DNA of 23,406 bases from a virus, in IMG/VR virus record IMGVR_UViG_3300022752_000405, positions 1 through 23,406 of that record; one strand, written 5' to 3'. A program made the translations under genes and the position numbers. Under the pieces are notes generated by a model. That model was not told the origin of the DNA, searched no databases, and saw nothing but the letters and a program-made list of their open reading frames with translations. Position 1 is the first letter of the stretch; each line of letters opens with the position of its first letter. Below are positions 1 to 7,625 of this stretch, piece after piece.

Positions 1-3000
1 TTTCTTTTTCTTTTCCTTGAAGTCGTGTATTTTCCAGAATTCTCTTATTTTCTTCCTCAATTTGTTTCTGAGTCTCAAGCGATTTTGCGTCAAACGTTGC
101 AATTGCTTGCTTGTTTCCCGCCATTACGCCGATTGAATTTGCCTCAGCTTCGATAAGGGCAAGTTCACGCTGTTTTTGTTTAACAGTATTTTCTCCTTTT
201 GCAGCTTCAAGTACACGCTGAAGAGCTGCATCTTCGCCAAGAGCATTGAGCCTTTCCTGGAGCACAATTGCTTCTTTTTTGATTCTATTATCATTAGCAC
301 TGAGCGTTGCCATTTGCCCCTGAATTGCTGAAACTGGAGGGCCAGGAACTCTGAATTTATTTGGAATAGCGGAAATTGGGACTTGACCACTTACGGTGGC
401 AGCTTGTGTATTCACTGGGGCTGGGCCAATCATATTCATTTCTCTTGCTAATGCTGAATTCATTTTTATCATTCCACCTGGGCTGGGCAGATGAAGATGC
501 ACATTGGAGTCCCACGGTCCACGCCCATGTCCCGCCGGATCGCTAATCGGCCCACGCAAGACACCGTTGCCACCCTCTGGGAATGCACCAGTCGCCCGCA
601 AACGTCGCTCCATCTTCACCGTTTCCCGATAAGCATCGGCGACAGTTCCAGACAGCCATCCCATATCCATTGCGTTGAGCATGTGATTCGGGGTTGCATG
701 ACCAGCATTTGTAAAATCGCCTCTGGTTCGATCGAATCCTTGCGAGCGCAACCACGCACGCATTACAGATTTATTGATATAAGCTGGAAATGATTGACCT
801 CCGGTGCCAATTGCACCACCCTGATAGACGGGTGATCCGCGATCAGCCTTGATCTGTGCATCTTGTTGATCCCTTAGGTACTGCCTATTCATGTCGTCAA
901 CTTTTCTTGCATTCGCAAACTTCATCTCTTCAACTTGAATTTCGTAATTCAAGGTTGCTCTACGAATAGAATCTGCCTCCCTCGCCAGTCCGTAAACATA
1001 GTTCTGCGTATCGCGCTGCTGTTTTGCAATATCAAGCTCAAGATTGCGGCGAGCAGTCTCAATTTCGGCTGCATTAGTCTTGCGAAGTTTGACGAGATCG
1101 GCTTCTGCAGAAAGAACGGCAGCGGCCCTACCCTCTTCGTTAGAAATTTCCTTGCGGTATTGCAAGTCAACGGTATCTATTACAATTTGCCGCTTAAGGC
1201 GATCATTCGCAATTTGATCACGCTGAAGCTGTTGCTGCTTGTTGAAAATATCGTCGCTGACTCGACGTTGCAAATCCCAGGCTTGCCGTTGCAGATCAAT
1301 TGCTTGATACTCAAACTGACGGGTTTGAGTCTTGGAATTTCTGATATAATCTTCCACCTCCCTTGCTCTTTGAAGCTGCTTGTCGTCCCTGTCTCTCTGT
1401 TCTTGGCGATTTTTGTCTTGCTCTTCCTGCTGTTTCGCTGGATCAACCTTTAAGGCTGGTGCCGCAAGTGGCACCGTCATTCCCCTCAGGCTTTGCTGAA
1501 GAGCAGCCTCCGACTCTCCAGTTGCTCCGTAAAGATTTAGAGCCTTCCTCCTGTTATACTCAATTTTACCAGCAGGCGTAAGTGATTGGATAAAATCTTT
1601 GCGCTGAACCTCCCGCCTATTTCCACTCGAAAATAGCTCGACTACACTTGTTACCCACTCAAGCAATCCAGCAAGCGGCCCTGCAATGGCTGCTTGTATC
1701 TGGAGATTTAATTCAGCCCAAGCCTTGCCAAGCCTTACACTTTGCTCGTCAAGATTTGCCATATCTCGCATGGCAAGCACACCAATCTTTTTCGCAAGCT
1801 CTTCCTGAATTACGGCAGCAGCCTTTGTGGAATTTCCGTATTCAATCAGATTCTTGATCTGCAGCTCTTGAGACTTACTTGCAAACAGACCAGCATCAGC
1901 CAACTTTTGGAAATTGGTGATTGGATCACGCATAGCGGAAGCGGCGTCCTTGGCAGCCGTTGCCAGACCGTCGATAGCCGATCCCAAGGCCGTTCCAATC
2001 AAGGACAGGCCGAAGCCAAGGCCACCCCCGGCAAAGCCGCCTGCAGCACCGCCCAGGCCGCCTCCAAGGGATGCCCCGAGCCCCTGGCCGAACAGCAGCG
2101 GGAAGGCGCCACCGATCAAGCCTTCACTGATAGCAGCGCCGCCCTTTCTGCCAAATCTGCGCTCCAGGAATGGTGTTTGATTGAAGATGGGACTTCCTGG
2201 CATATTGACCCCTCCCATAATTGGAGAAGATGGATAGCCGGTCGTCTGTTGTTTTAGAGTGCTATTTCTTTGTCTAAGGAGGGCTATGCTTCTGCTTATT
2301 GCAGCAAGAGTATTATTTTCAATATCAAGATTTTTTAGGTTAATATCAAATGTTCCAGATTGAATTCTGTTGATCTGATTTTGCAGTGTAATTTTTTCAC
2401 TAGATACATTAAGTCCCTGAGCTTCAAGTCCATTCAGCTTGGCAAGAAGCATTTCATTAGCACTGTAAATAGCGTTTAATTGCTTCTGTCCGTTAATAGG
2501 GGAAAATTGACCAGTTTTAATTGGCCCAGTGCTGCGATTTAATCTTTCAAGAGAAAACCTTTGTTTATCAATTTCTCTTGTAATTCTTTGAGCATCTTCA
2601 AGCCTGTTTTGCGATAAAGCATCAAAGCCTTGATGAAGCCGTCCAAGTAGTTGGGTTTTTTGTACCTGAGTCAACAAACCCTGATTTATCCTATCCTCAA
2701 GTGCGGCCTGCCTGCTCAGTTCATCGCTTACCTTTCTTTCGTATGTTGCTTTTTGCGTGAACGCACTTACTGATCCAAGGTTTGTGGCTGGTCCCTTTGC
2801 GGTCGCAATTCTTGCGGACTGGCCGCGCATTCCGATAGCAGACAAATCGTTTTTTGCCCTGCCAATAATCTCCTCAAGTGCGCTAAATTCATTGCTGATA
2901 GCAGGAACTATTGACTGAAGTTCACTTGCCCTGGCGACAAAAGCAGACATAGCTGCTTCACTTTTTACAATACTGGAATATGAGTTAATAAGATCAGTTA

Positions 3001-3799
3001 CCTGACTTCTTGCCGCACTAATCGAGCCCTCTCCGCCGCGACCAATATTAACTCTTGGTGCTTGTGCTGACAATCCAAACGCAAGAGCCTCAAGCCTTTT
3101 TTGTTGAGCTTCGTAAGATTTTCCGCTTGCTAGTTGAGCTGCAATAGAAAATCTATTAAATTCAGAAGAAGCAATCTTTGAGTTATTTGCAATAAGCATC
3201 AAGGCATTTCCTTGCGCCGTAAGCTGTGATACAGTTACAGCTGATTGATCCTTCAGTATTTTTCCATCTCTAATTGATCTTTGTTGACTTGCTCCAAGCA
3301 AAAGATAGTCGTCGGCTAATTGCCTAATAGCTGCTGCAGCCTCCTTTGCTCTTTCTGCCTCTTCAAGTCCGCGACCAGCTTCTTTTCTTTTCTGCTGAGC
3401 TTTGGCTAAATCAAGCTCAGCCTTTCCCATTTCATACATTGACTGGCTAAGGCCATCCTGAGCTTTTTTCTGATCCTCAAGTGCCTTGGTATATTTTTTT
3501 GTATTTGGATTGGTTAATTCAAGAATTTTATTAGCAGCAGCAAGCTTACTTGCATACGTTTCAAAGGATTTTGACGCAGAATCAGAAGTCTTTTTAATGC
3601 TATCAATATTTGCATCAAGAATTTTTGTTTGCTGCCAAAAAGATTCTACTGATTTTTCGGCAGAGGAAGCGTTAATATCAATTGGTTTTTTATTGATGCT
3701 ATTTACTATTGACTCAAGCTGTGAAACCTTGCTGATAATCTTCTCAATTTTTGATAAGCCATTTGCAATTATATTGATTTGCGCCTCGTAACTTGCCAT
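1..3799 (-). CDS. Tail tape measure protein (3' end beyond window)
   Basis: An uninterrupted minus-strand frame opens at ATG 3797-3799 and is still open at the left edge, giving 1266 visible codons. The length, the position just after the tail assembly chaperone, and the composition fit a siphovirus tape measure protein, which sets tail length and helps DNA pass into the host. Residues about 1-540 are Gln/Ala/Lys/Glu-rich and probably helical. Residues about 550-620 are a Gly-rich hydrophobic stretch (GLGASLGGGLGGAAGG), typical of the membrane-inserting part of tape measures. Residues about 730-990 are again coiled-coil-like and rich in Gln, Arg and Asp. Residues about 1030-1110 carry an M23-peptidase-like pattern (HMLNAMD, SGTVADA, then HLHL). 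A further helical stretch follows. A strong terminator lies just upstream, so the gene may depend on readthrough or on an unseen promoter. Confidence 0.9.
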   Translation of the reverse strand, partial: MASYEAQINIIANGLSKIEKIISKVSQLESIVNSINKKPIDINASSAEKSVESFWQQTKILDANIDSIKKTSDSASKSFETYASKLAAANKILELTNPNTKKYTKALEDQKKAQDGLSQSMYEMGKAELDLAKAQQKRKEAGRGLEEAERAKEAAAAIRQLADDYLLLGASQQRSIRDGKILKDQSAVTVSQLTAQGNALMLIANNSKIASSEFNRFSIAAQLASGKSYEAQQKRLEALAFGLSAQAPRVNIGRGGEGSISAARSQVTDLINSYSSIVKSEAAMSAFVARASELQSIVPAISNEFSALEEIIGRAKNDLSAIGMRGQSARIATAKGPATNLGSVSAFTQKATYERKVSDELSRQAALEDRINQGLLTQVQKTQLLGRLHQGFDALSQNRLEDAQRITREIDKQRFSLERLNRSTGPIKTGQFSPINGQKQLNAIYSANEMLLAKLNGLEAQGLNVSSEKITLQNQINRIQSGTFDINLKNLDIENNTLAAISRSIALLRQRNSTLKQQTTGYPSSPIMGGVNMPGSPIFNQTPFLERRFGRKGGAAISEGLIGGAFPLLFGQGLGASLGGGLGGAAGGFAGGGLGFGLSLIGTALGSAIDGLATAAKDAASAMRDPITNFQKLADAGLFASKSQELQIKNLIEYGNSTKAAAVIQEELAKKIGVLAMRDMANLDEQSVRLGKAWAELNLQIQAAIAGPLAGLLEWVTSVVELFSSGNRREVQRKDFIQSLTPAGKIEYNRRKALNLYGATGESEAALQQSLRGMTVPLAAPALKVDPAKQQEEQDKNRQEQRDRDDKQLQRAREVEDYIRNSKTQTRQFEYQAIDLQRQAWDLQRRVSDDIFNKQQQLQRDQIANDRLKRQIVIDTVDLQYRKEISNEEGRAAAVLSAEADLVKLRKTNAAEIETARRNLELDIAKQQRDTQNYVYGLAREADSIRRATLNYEIQVEEMKFANARKVDDMNRQYLRDQQDAQIKADRGSPVYQGGAIGTGGQSFPAYINKSVMRAWLRSQGFDRTRGDFTNAGHATPNHMLNAMDMGWLSGTVADAYRETVKMERRLRATGAFPEGGNGVLRGPISDPAGHGRGPWDSNVHLHLPSPGGMIKMNSALAREMNMIGPAPVNTQAATVSGQVPISAIPNKFRVPGPPVSAIQGQMATLSANDNRIKKEAIVLQERLNALGEDAALQRVLEAAKGENTVKQKQRELALIEAEANSIGVMAGNKQAIATFDAKSLETQKQIEEENKRILENTRLQGKEKE

Positions 3800-3838
3800 T
3801 GTTGCAAACCGCCTCGTCACCCAAGTCTAGCTAGACAA

Positions 3839-3863
3839 GAAAAAGCCGCCCCGAAGAGCGGCC
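3839..3863 (-). terminator. Rho-independent terminator after tail chaperone
   Basis: On the minus strand the stem is GCCGCTC / GGGCGGC with a TTCG tetraloop, followed by TTTTTC. One pair is G-U only when read on the minus strand, which supports that orientation. It separates the chaperone extension (stop 3865-3867) from the tape measure start. Confidence 0.85.
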
Positions 3864-3864
3864 A

Positions 3865-4053
3865 TTACTTGCGTTTGATTTTTTCAAGTTCCGCTTCCTG
3901 TCGTCTAGCTTTGATGGCAAAATAAGCAGCCCAGAGACTCATCTCTTCGTCTGTTATTTTGCCTTTAAGCTCTGACAATGTGCAATGCAGAACTTCGGCG
4001 AGAGAGAGTTGAAAGTAGAGCCTGCCATCAGACTCCAGCTCGCTCTCAATCGC
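3865..4053 (-). CDS. Tail assembly chaperone C-terminal extension (gpT-like, made by frameshift)
   Basis: After the chaperone stop, a second frame runs for 62 codons to TAA at 3865-3867. It encodes an acidic-to-basic helical segment containing YFQLSLAEVLHCTLSELKG and ending in KARRQEAELEKIKRK. It has no plausible start codon of its own. In many siphoviruses the gene before the tape measure makes a short form (gpG) and a frameshifted long form (gpGT), and the T part binds tube protein. Here the extension is in the +1 (equivalently -2) frame relative to the upstream gene. The frames can join only between the T-frame stop near 4103 and the G stop at 4046. The run AAAA at 4054-4057, in GCC AAA AGC GAT TGA, lets a lysine tRNA re-pair one base forward. 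The fused product would be about 184 aa. Confidence 0.72.
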   Translation of the reverse strand, partial: AIESELESDGRLYFQLSLAEVLHCTLSELKGKITDEEMSLWAAYFAIKARRQEAELEKIKRK

Positions 4054-4420
4054 TTTTGGCGTCAGGTTCTGCGTCGTCGGAACCCCGTGGCCTCAACACA
4101 CACAGAATCAACTTCTGAAGATCCTCATCTTCAACTTCACGCTTGAGTACGGGAATGTCGCCAGGCTTGAAAAGCTTTTGACCGCTTTCGTCAAGCGCTT
4201 TTGCAATCAGCAGTTGCATTGCAAAATCACCAGCGGTATCAGACTTTGCATCCTTCTGTGCTCGCTCACGCTCGGCAGCGGTAAGAGGAGCGGCGTAGAA
4301 AATGAATTCATCGCCGTTGACAAGAGTAACCTCTTGCTTAATCGGCTCAAAGTTTGCTGCCTTACGCAAGCGGTCAATCGCCCTGATCGTGGAGGCCGGA
4401 GATGGTTGAGTTGCGCTCAT
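4046..4420 (-). CDS. Tail assembly chaperone (gpG-like)
   Basis: This gene encodes 124 aa and starts at ATG 4418-4420. It lies between the major tail protein and the tape measure, the standard place for the gpG-type chaperone that coats the tape measure during tail assembly. The protein opens with a short disordered N-terminus, then a beta-rich segment (PIKQEVTLVNGDEFIFYAAP), then helices (LTAAERERAQKDAK) and an acidic tail ending DAEPDAKSD. That layout matches tail chaperones. The 3' end overlaps a second open frame, described separately as the frameshifted extension. The family call rests on position, size and layout rather than on an invariant motif. Confidence 0.75.
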   Translation of the reverse strand: MSATQPSPASTIRAIDRLRKAANFEPIKQEVTLVNGDEFIFYAAPLTAAERERAQKDAKSDTAGDFAMQLLIAKALDESGQKLFKPGDIPVLKREVEDEDLQKLILCVLRPRGSDDAEPDAKSD

Positions 4421-4472
4421 AAAAAAAAAGCGTTCCCGAAAACTCTACAGCACCCTGCTGCACACTGCAAAT

Positions 4473-4495
4473 AAAAAGCCCCGCCGAAGCGGGGC
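4473..4495 (-). terminator. Rho-independent terminator after major tail protein
   Basis: On the minus strand GCCCCGC / GCGGGGC forms a perfect 7-bp stem closed by TTCG and followed by TTTTTATTTG. It lies directly after the major tail tube gene and would limit readthrough into the chaperone and tape measure genes. Confidence 0.9.
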
Positions 4496-4517
4496 AAGAG
4501 ATCGACCATTCGCAGGA

Positions 4518-5288
4518 TCAGGTTTGAGCAAGATCGAAACTGGGGCTTGCACTGGGGCTGAAGTTGATTGCCACGCTGATAGCGTTATCAGGGTCAACAC
4601 TGATGCTTGCACTCTCAAGCACAATGTCCATCGAGATGGAACGGGACTTCGTTTCATCAGTAGTGGTGCCACTGGAAACAATACGATCAACGTAAAGTCG
4701 CACCGAAGCACCAACCTGATTGCGTTGAAGAACATCTTCAATCATCCGGTTAGCAAGAGCGCTATCTTCATCCGTCATGTAGACGGTTGCGCTTCCACTG
4801 CCATCAGCAAAGCCGGTGATGTAGTTCTTGAAAGGTGCATACTGGCCAGGAGCTTGACCGATGGTGGTAACATCAATCTTGCTACGGCTAATATCAAACT
4901 TCCAATCACGCACCTGTGCAACGATTGCATAATCCGCATAGTCAACACGGAATTCATTGGGGGCAGTTGCGGTGCCAGCAGTGGTAAGAGTAACGGAAGC
5001 CCCACCAAGGGTGGCAGATACCTTCAGGACACCAGTCGAAGGAACGTAGGAAAAAACGTAGTAGGTCGTACCAGCAGTCAGGCCAGCGGGAAGAGTTCCA
5101 GAAACGGTTCCACCAAGGATGTTATAGACAGCGAACTTGACCGGATCACCAACTTTCAGGTTGCGATAGGTTTCAATGGTGATTTCAGCAGAGGCAAAGG
5201 CAACGTTGGCCGGAGCGAAAGTACCAGAAGTTCCAGCAGGCTTGTAAGAAAAAGCGCCGGAAGTACCAGAAAGAACGGTTGCGGGCAT
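4518..5288 (-). CDS. Major tail (tube) protein
   Basis: This gene encodes 256 aa and starts at ATG 5286-5288. The sequence is rich in Thr, Ser, Ala and Val, with alternating beta strands, as expected of a tube subunit that stacks in hexameric rings. The second half (about residues 125-256) carries WKFDISRSKIDVTTIGQ, a pattern I associate with siphovirus tube proteins, then a GFADGSGSATVYMTDED stretch and a C-terminal strand series. Residues about 40-115 look like an inserted, domain-like repeat (GLTAGTTYYVFSY), which may be a surface decoration. The position between the tail terminator and the chaperone fits. A short TGGGC-AGT-GCCCA hairpin lies in the 57-bp gap upstream (5311-5323). Confidence 0.85.
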   Translation of the reverse strand: MPATVLSGTSGAFSYKPAGTSGTFAPANVAFASAEITIETYRNLKVGDPVKFAVYNILGGTVSGTLPAGLTAGTTYYVFSYVPSTGVLKVSATLGGASVTLTTAGTATAPNEFRVDYADYAIVAQVRDWKFDISRSKIDVTTIGQAPGQYAPFKNYITGFADGSGSATVYMTDEDSALANRMIEDVLQRNQVGASVRLYVDRIVSSGTTTDETKSRSISMDIVLESASISVDPDNAISVAINFSPSASPSFDLAQT

Positions 5289-5345
5289 GACGAATCAGGG
5301 ATAGTGGCTGAGTGGGCACTGCCCAGCTAAGAACAGAATAGCGAT

Positions 5346-5774
5346 TCACCCTGATGTAGCCTGCCAACTAGCGTCAATTCGTCCGACAAAGTGAGGAATG
5401 GTATCCGGCGACTGAAAAGAGGGTCCAGTGATTTCCCCAATTCTTACATAAGTTGAGTCTGCTGTTTTTCCGGTTGAATTAAGCGCATCAATTACGGTTT
5501 TTGCAAGTGCAATGAGTTCCTGACAGCGAGCCGGACCAGCGCCTTTTGCGGTAAAACAGCGAACAATAATTGCACCCCTTGCATGATCAAGCGATCCTGT
5601 GAGTGTTGATCTAGTTGTAAGCCCAAATGCAGTGTTGATCCTAACGTACTCTTTCGGAGCATCAGGGGGAACTGCGGTTACATTATCAAAATAAACAGGA
5701 ACTGGTGGAGTCTGTGAATTGTAAGCTGTCAGCAAAGGTGCCTCGATTTTTGCGCGAATTGACTGATAGTTCAT
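5346..5774 (-). CDS. Tail terminator protein (DUF4128/gpU-like)
   Basis: This gene encodes 142 aa; its ATG follows the stop of the upstream gene directly. The N-terminus (MNYQSIRAKIEAPLLTAY) is a helix followed by PVYFDNVTAVPPD and EYVRINTAFG, the usual opening of tail terminator proteins that cap the tube and meet the head connector. The middle segment ARGAIIVRCFTAKGAGPARC, followed by a helix, matches the alpha/beta fold of that family. Its place between the gp10-like protein and the tube protein fits the role. The family name is from memory; position and fold pattern are the main support. Confidence 0.75.
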   Translation of the reverse strand: MNYQSIRAKIEAPLLTAYNSQTPPVPVYFDNVTAVPPDAPKEYVRINTAFGLTTRSTLTGSLDHARGAIIVRCFTAKGAGPARCQELIALAKTVIDALNSTGKTADSTYVRIGEITGPSFQSPDTIPHFVGRIDASWQATSG

Positions 5775-6299
5775 TTAGTTGCTCCTCGCAAATGCAATTT
5801 TAATACCATTCTCAAGCGACTTTTGCAATCCACCTCCATTGATATAGGTGATAAACCAGTCTGGTTGTGCAGTTGCAAATGACGTTGATTCTTTTCCATC
5901 CTCTGGTTCCGCAATATCTGTTCTCATGCGACCAACACGCCTGCCTTCAATAACAATCTCACCCTTTGGTGCAAAACCTGGATTTTCAAACACTCCTTCC
6001 TCAAGATCCATTGCCGCCATTGCGTAGTCAGTTGTATTTACAATTGACAGCTTTGGATTTCGCTTTACAGCAGCAATTGTATCTGGTAGTGCCGGAGTAT
6101 CTCTAATTGTATAAGGATATGAGCCCTGTTTTCCTTTGCCTACCCCTGGCGCATCAGCAACCCAGCTATTGGCAAATTCTCCACTCCAATTAGGGCCAAT
6201 TCTTGCAAGATCATTCATGATTTCTGCTGCTGCATGTCTTGCGGCACTTTGAACCTGTCTGCGAATATCACGATTGATCTGCTTAAGCGGTTTTGCCAT
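5775..6299 (-). CDS. HK97 gp10-like head-tail/tail completion protein
   Basis: This gene encodes 174 aa. ATG 6297-6299 comes one base after the upstream stop, and the ORF ends directly against the next start, so the three genes are probably translationally coupled. The N-terminal basic helix (LKQINRDIRRQVQSAARHAA) followed by GPNWSGEFANSWVAD is the pattern of the HK97 gp10-like family. Its members sit between the connector and tail terminator genes and are needed to complete or attach the tail. The central part contains YAMAAMDLEEGVFENPG, as expected in that fold. The exact structural role in this phage is inferred from synteny. Confidence 0.7.
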   Translation of the reverse strand: MAKPLKQINRDIRRQVQSAARHAAAEIMNDLARIGPNWSGEFANSWVADAPGVGKGKQGSYPYTIRDTPALPDTIAAVKRNPKLSIVNTTDYAMAAMDLEEGVFENPGFAPKGEIVIEGRRVGRMRTDIAEPEDGKESTSFATAQPDWFITYINGGGLQKSLENGIKIAFARSN

Positions 6300-6300
6300 G

Positions 6301-6678
6301 TCAATTCACTCTCGCAATAACGACATGAAGAATAGGATTGTCGCCTCGATAGGAAATCGGGTCGATAATTCTGGCTGTCCTAGTTGTGCCATTTTGCGCG
6401 TAACTAATCGAGTCAGTTGTCTGCGGATAGTACCCTGCTAGATAAACCGCCGGAATCAGGATCTTCATATCACCGTGCTGATACATTCCATCAATTTCTT
6501 TTGCCTTAAGATATGCTACAACAACTTTCATCGAAATTTTTGATGGCCCACCCGTAACAGTTCCAGTCTCTGGATCATACGATTGATTCTTATTTGCTTT
6601 CAAGTAAGTAGCGCTGATTCCAAACTGCTCGATCAGCGGTCCAGGAATTGAGGAAAAAATGTCATCAACAAGCGCCAT
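6301..6678 (-). CDS. Head closure (neck/stopper) protein
   Basis: This gene encodes 125 aa, with ATG 6676-6678 two bases after the upstream stop. It is a compact beta-rich protein with YDPETGTVTGGPSKISMKVV followed by KAKEIDGMYQHGDMKILIPA and a C-terminal ARIIDPISYRGDNPILHVV. This strand-rich layout (YDP..TG..., then ...GD.K..., then ...I...I...) is typical of siphovirus head closure proteins that plug the portal channel and accept the tail. Its place between the adaptor and the gp10-like gene agrees. I see no catalytic motif. Confidence 0.65.
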   Translation of the reverse strand: MALVDDIFSSIPGPLIEQFGISATYLKANKNQSYDPETGTVTGGPSKISMKVVVAYLKAKEIDGMYQHGDMKILIPAVYLAGYYPQTTDSISYAQNGTTRTARIIDPISYRGDNPILHVVIARVN

Positions 6679-6680
6679 GA

Positions 6681-7337
6681 TTACAGCGGATTACTGGCCC
6701 AGCCACCAGTAGCTGGAAAGACCTGGCCATTTGCAAAGCGAATTCCCCTGGCGCGAAATCCATTGCCGTAGTATGGATCAACCCTTGCAACACTTCTGCG
6801 AGTCACAAATGGCTGCGTAAATCCTGGATCATTCATGTAACGACGCAGAATATCCATTGAAAATGGAGGAATATAGTCAATGCCAGTTTGTGGTGCATCA
6901 CTACCCTTGAACTTGACCTGCAAGGCACCGTCGCCAAGATTTACTTCACTGTATTGATTTGTGTTACGCAGCGATCCACCGCCATCTCCTTCTGCAATAG
7001 CAGTGTATCCGCCACCACTGCCAAGAAAAGCTGCCATATAGGCAACTGCAATTTCAAAGTCGATTGGCAGATCGTCGTTTGAAAGCCGCCTGCTATCAAC
7101 TACAATAATTCTTGGCCAGGCAAGAGATTGAGTAGATGATGCAGTTGTCCCCTTCCACTTTAGGGGATTGATTGTCATTGTTGCAGCTACAAGCGTCTGC
7201 TCTTGCTCTGCCTCTGTCAATGCAAGCCAAGCTGTAATTCCGTCGCTTGCTGGCAAATCTTCAAGCAGAGTCGTGGCCCTCGCAACACTCAGGAAGGAGT
7301 TGGCGTTCTCCGCCCCCAGTGTCGATACGAAGGCCAT
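6681..7337 (-). CDS. DnaT-like head-tail adaptor protein
   Basis: This gene encodes 218 aa. The N-terminal 80-90 residues match the pattern of phage DnaT-like/adaptor proteins: GAENANSFLSVARATTLLED, then W..LTEAEQEQTLVAAT for the helix, then WKG and QSLAWPR. This family commonly occupies the slot just downstream of the capsid gene and docks on the portal as the first connector ring. The DnaT name reflects database labels rather than a role in replication. The C-terminal half is Gly/Tyr/Arg-rich (YYGNGFRARGIRFANGQ) and is not recognised. The start ATG 7335-7337 lies 19 bp after the Ala/Pro-rich mini-gene, with GGGAGA upstream as a plausible ribosome binding site. Confidence 0.72.
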   Translation of the reverse strand: MAFVSTLGAENANSFLSVARATTLLEDLPASDGITAWLALTEAEQEQTLVAATMTINPLKWKGTTASSTQSLAWPRIIVVDSRRLSNDDLPIDFEIAVAYMAAFLGSGGGYTAIAEGDGGGSLRNTNQYSEVNLGDGALQVKFKGSDAPQTGIDYIPPFSMDILRRYMNDPGFTQPFVTRRSVARVDPYYGNGFRARGIRFANGQVFPATGGWASNPL

Positions 7338-7356
7338 CTGCTCGTCTCCCTAGGGC

Positions 7357-7533
7357 TCAGGATTTGACGGTAGCGGCCTTGCCCTTTGTCGTGGGTGCAG
7401 GGGCTTCAGGAGCCGGTGCAGGGGCCTCTTGCACAGGCTCAGCAGCTTGCTCTGGCATGGGACAGGCGGCAGCGGCAGCGGCAGCGGCTTCGCGCTGCTG
7501 ACGGGCCATACGAGCACTAAAGGTTTCAAACAT
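7357..7533 (-). CDS. Ala/Pro-rich small protein downstream of capsid gene
   Basis: This 58-codon frame runs from ATG 7531-7533 to TGA 7357-7359. The protein begins MFETFSARMARQQRE, continues with an eight-alanine run and a Pro/Ala/Glu repeat (EAPAPAPEAPAPTTKGK), and ends with a basic tail. Its small size and Ala/Pro/Glu composition recall linker-like or accessory proteins often found beside phage capsid and connector genes. The function is unknown. GC content is much higher than in the flanks because of the Ala and Pro codons. The tight fit between the capsid terminator and the adaptor gene supports it being real. Confidence 0.6.
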   Translation of the reverse strand: MFETFSARMARQQREAAAAAAAACPMPEQAAEPVQEAPAPAPEAPAPTTKGKAATVKS

Positions 7534-7578
7534 GGCTCAAAAGTAGTGAAATTGAAGTTGATGATCTTGAGATTTGCA

Positions 7579-7601
7579 AATGGCCCCACCGAAGCAGGGC
7601 C
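7579..7601 (-). terminator. Probable weak terminator after major capsid gene
   Basis: On the minus strand GGCCCTGC / GTGGGGCC pairs with two G-U wobbles around a TTCG loop, and ATTTGC follows. The stem is strong but the U-tract is poor, so it probably acts as a partial terminator or an mRNA 3' stabiliser between the capsid gene and the connector genes. Confidence 0.6.
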
Positions 7602-7625
7602 AAATGCAAAATCAATTCGCCTCAA

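Noticed and set aside
935-2257. Plus-strand frames of 171-172 aa opposite the tape measure gene
   Set aside because: The minus strand is one continuous frame through this region. The plus-strand frames are shadows.
4524-5330. 268-aa plus-strand frame opposite the major tail protein
   Set aside because: It is antisense to a well-supported structural gene, with a low-complexity Ser/Asn/Arg product and no ribosome site. It is a shadow of the codon bias of the real gene.
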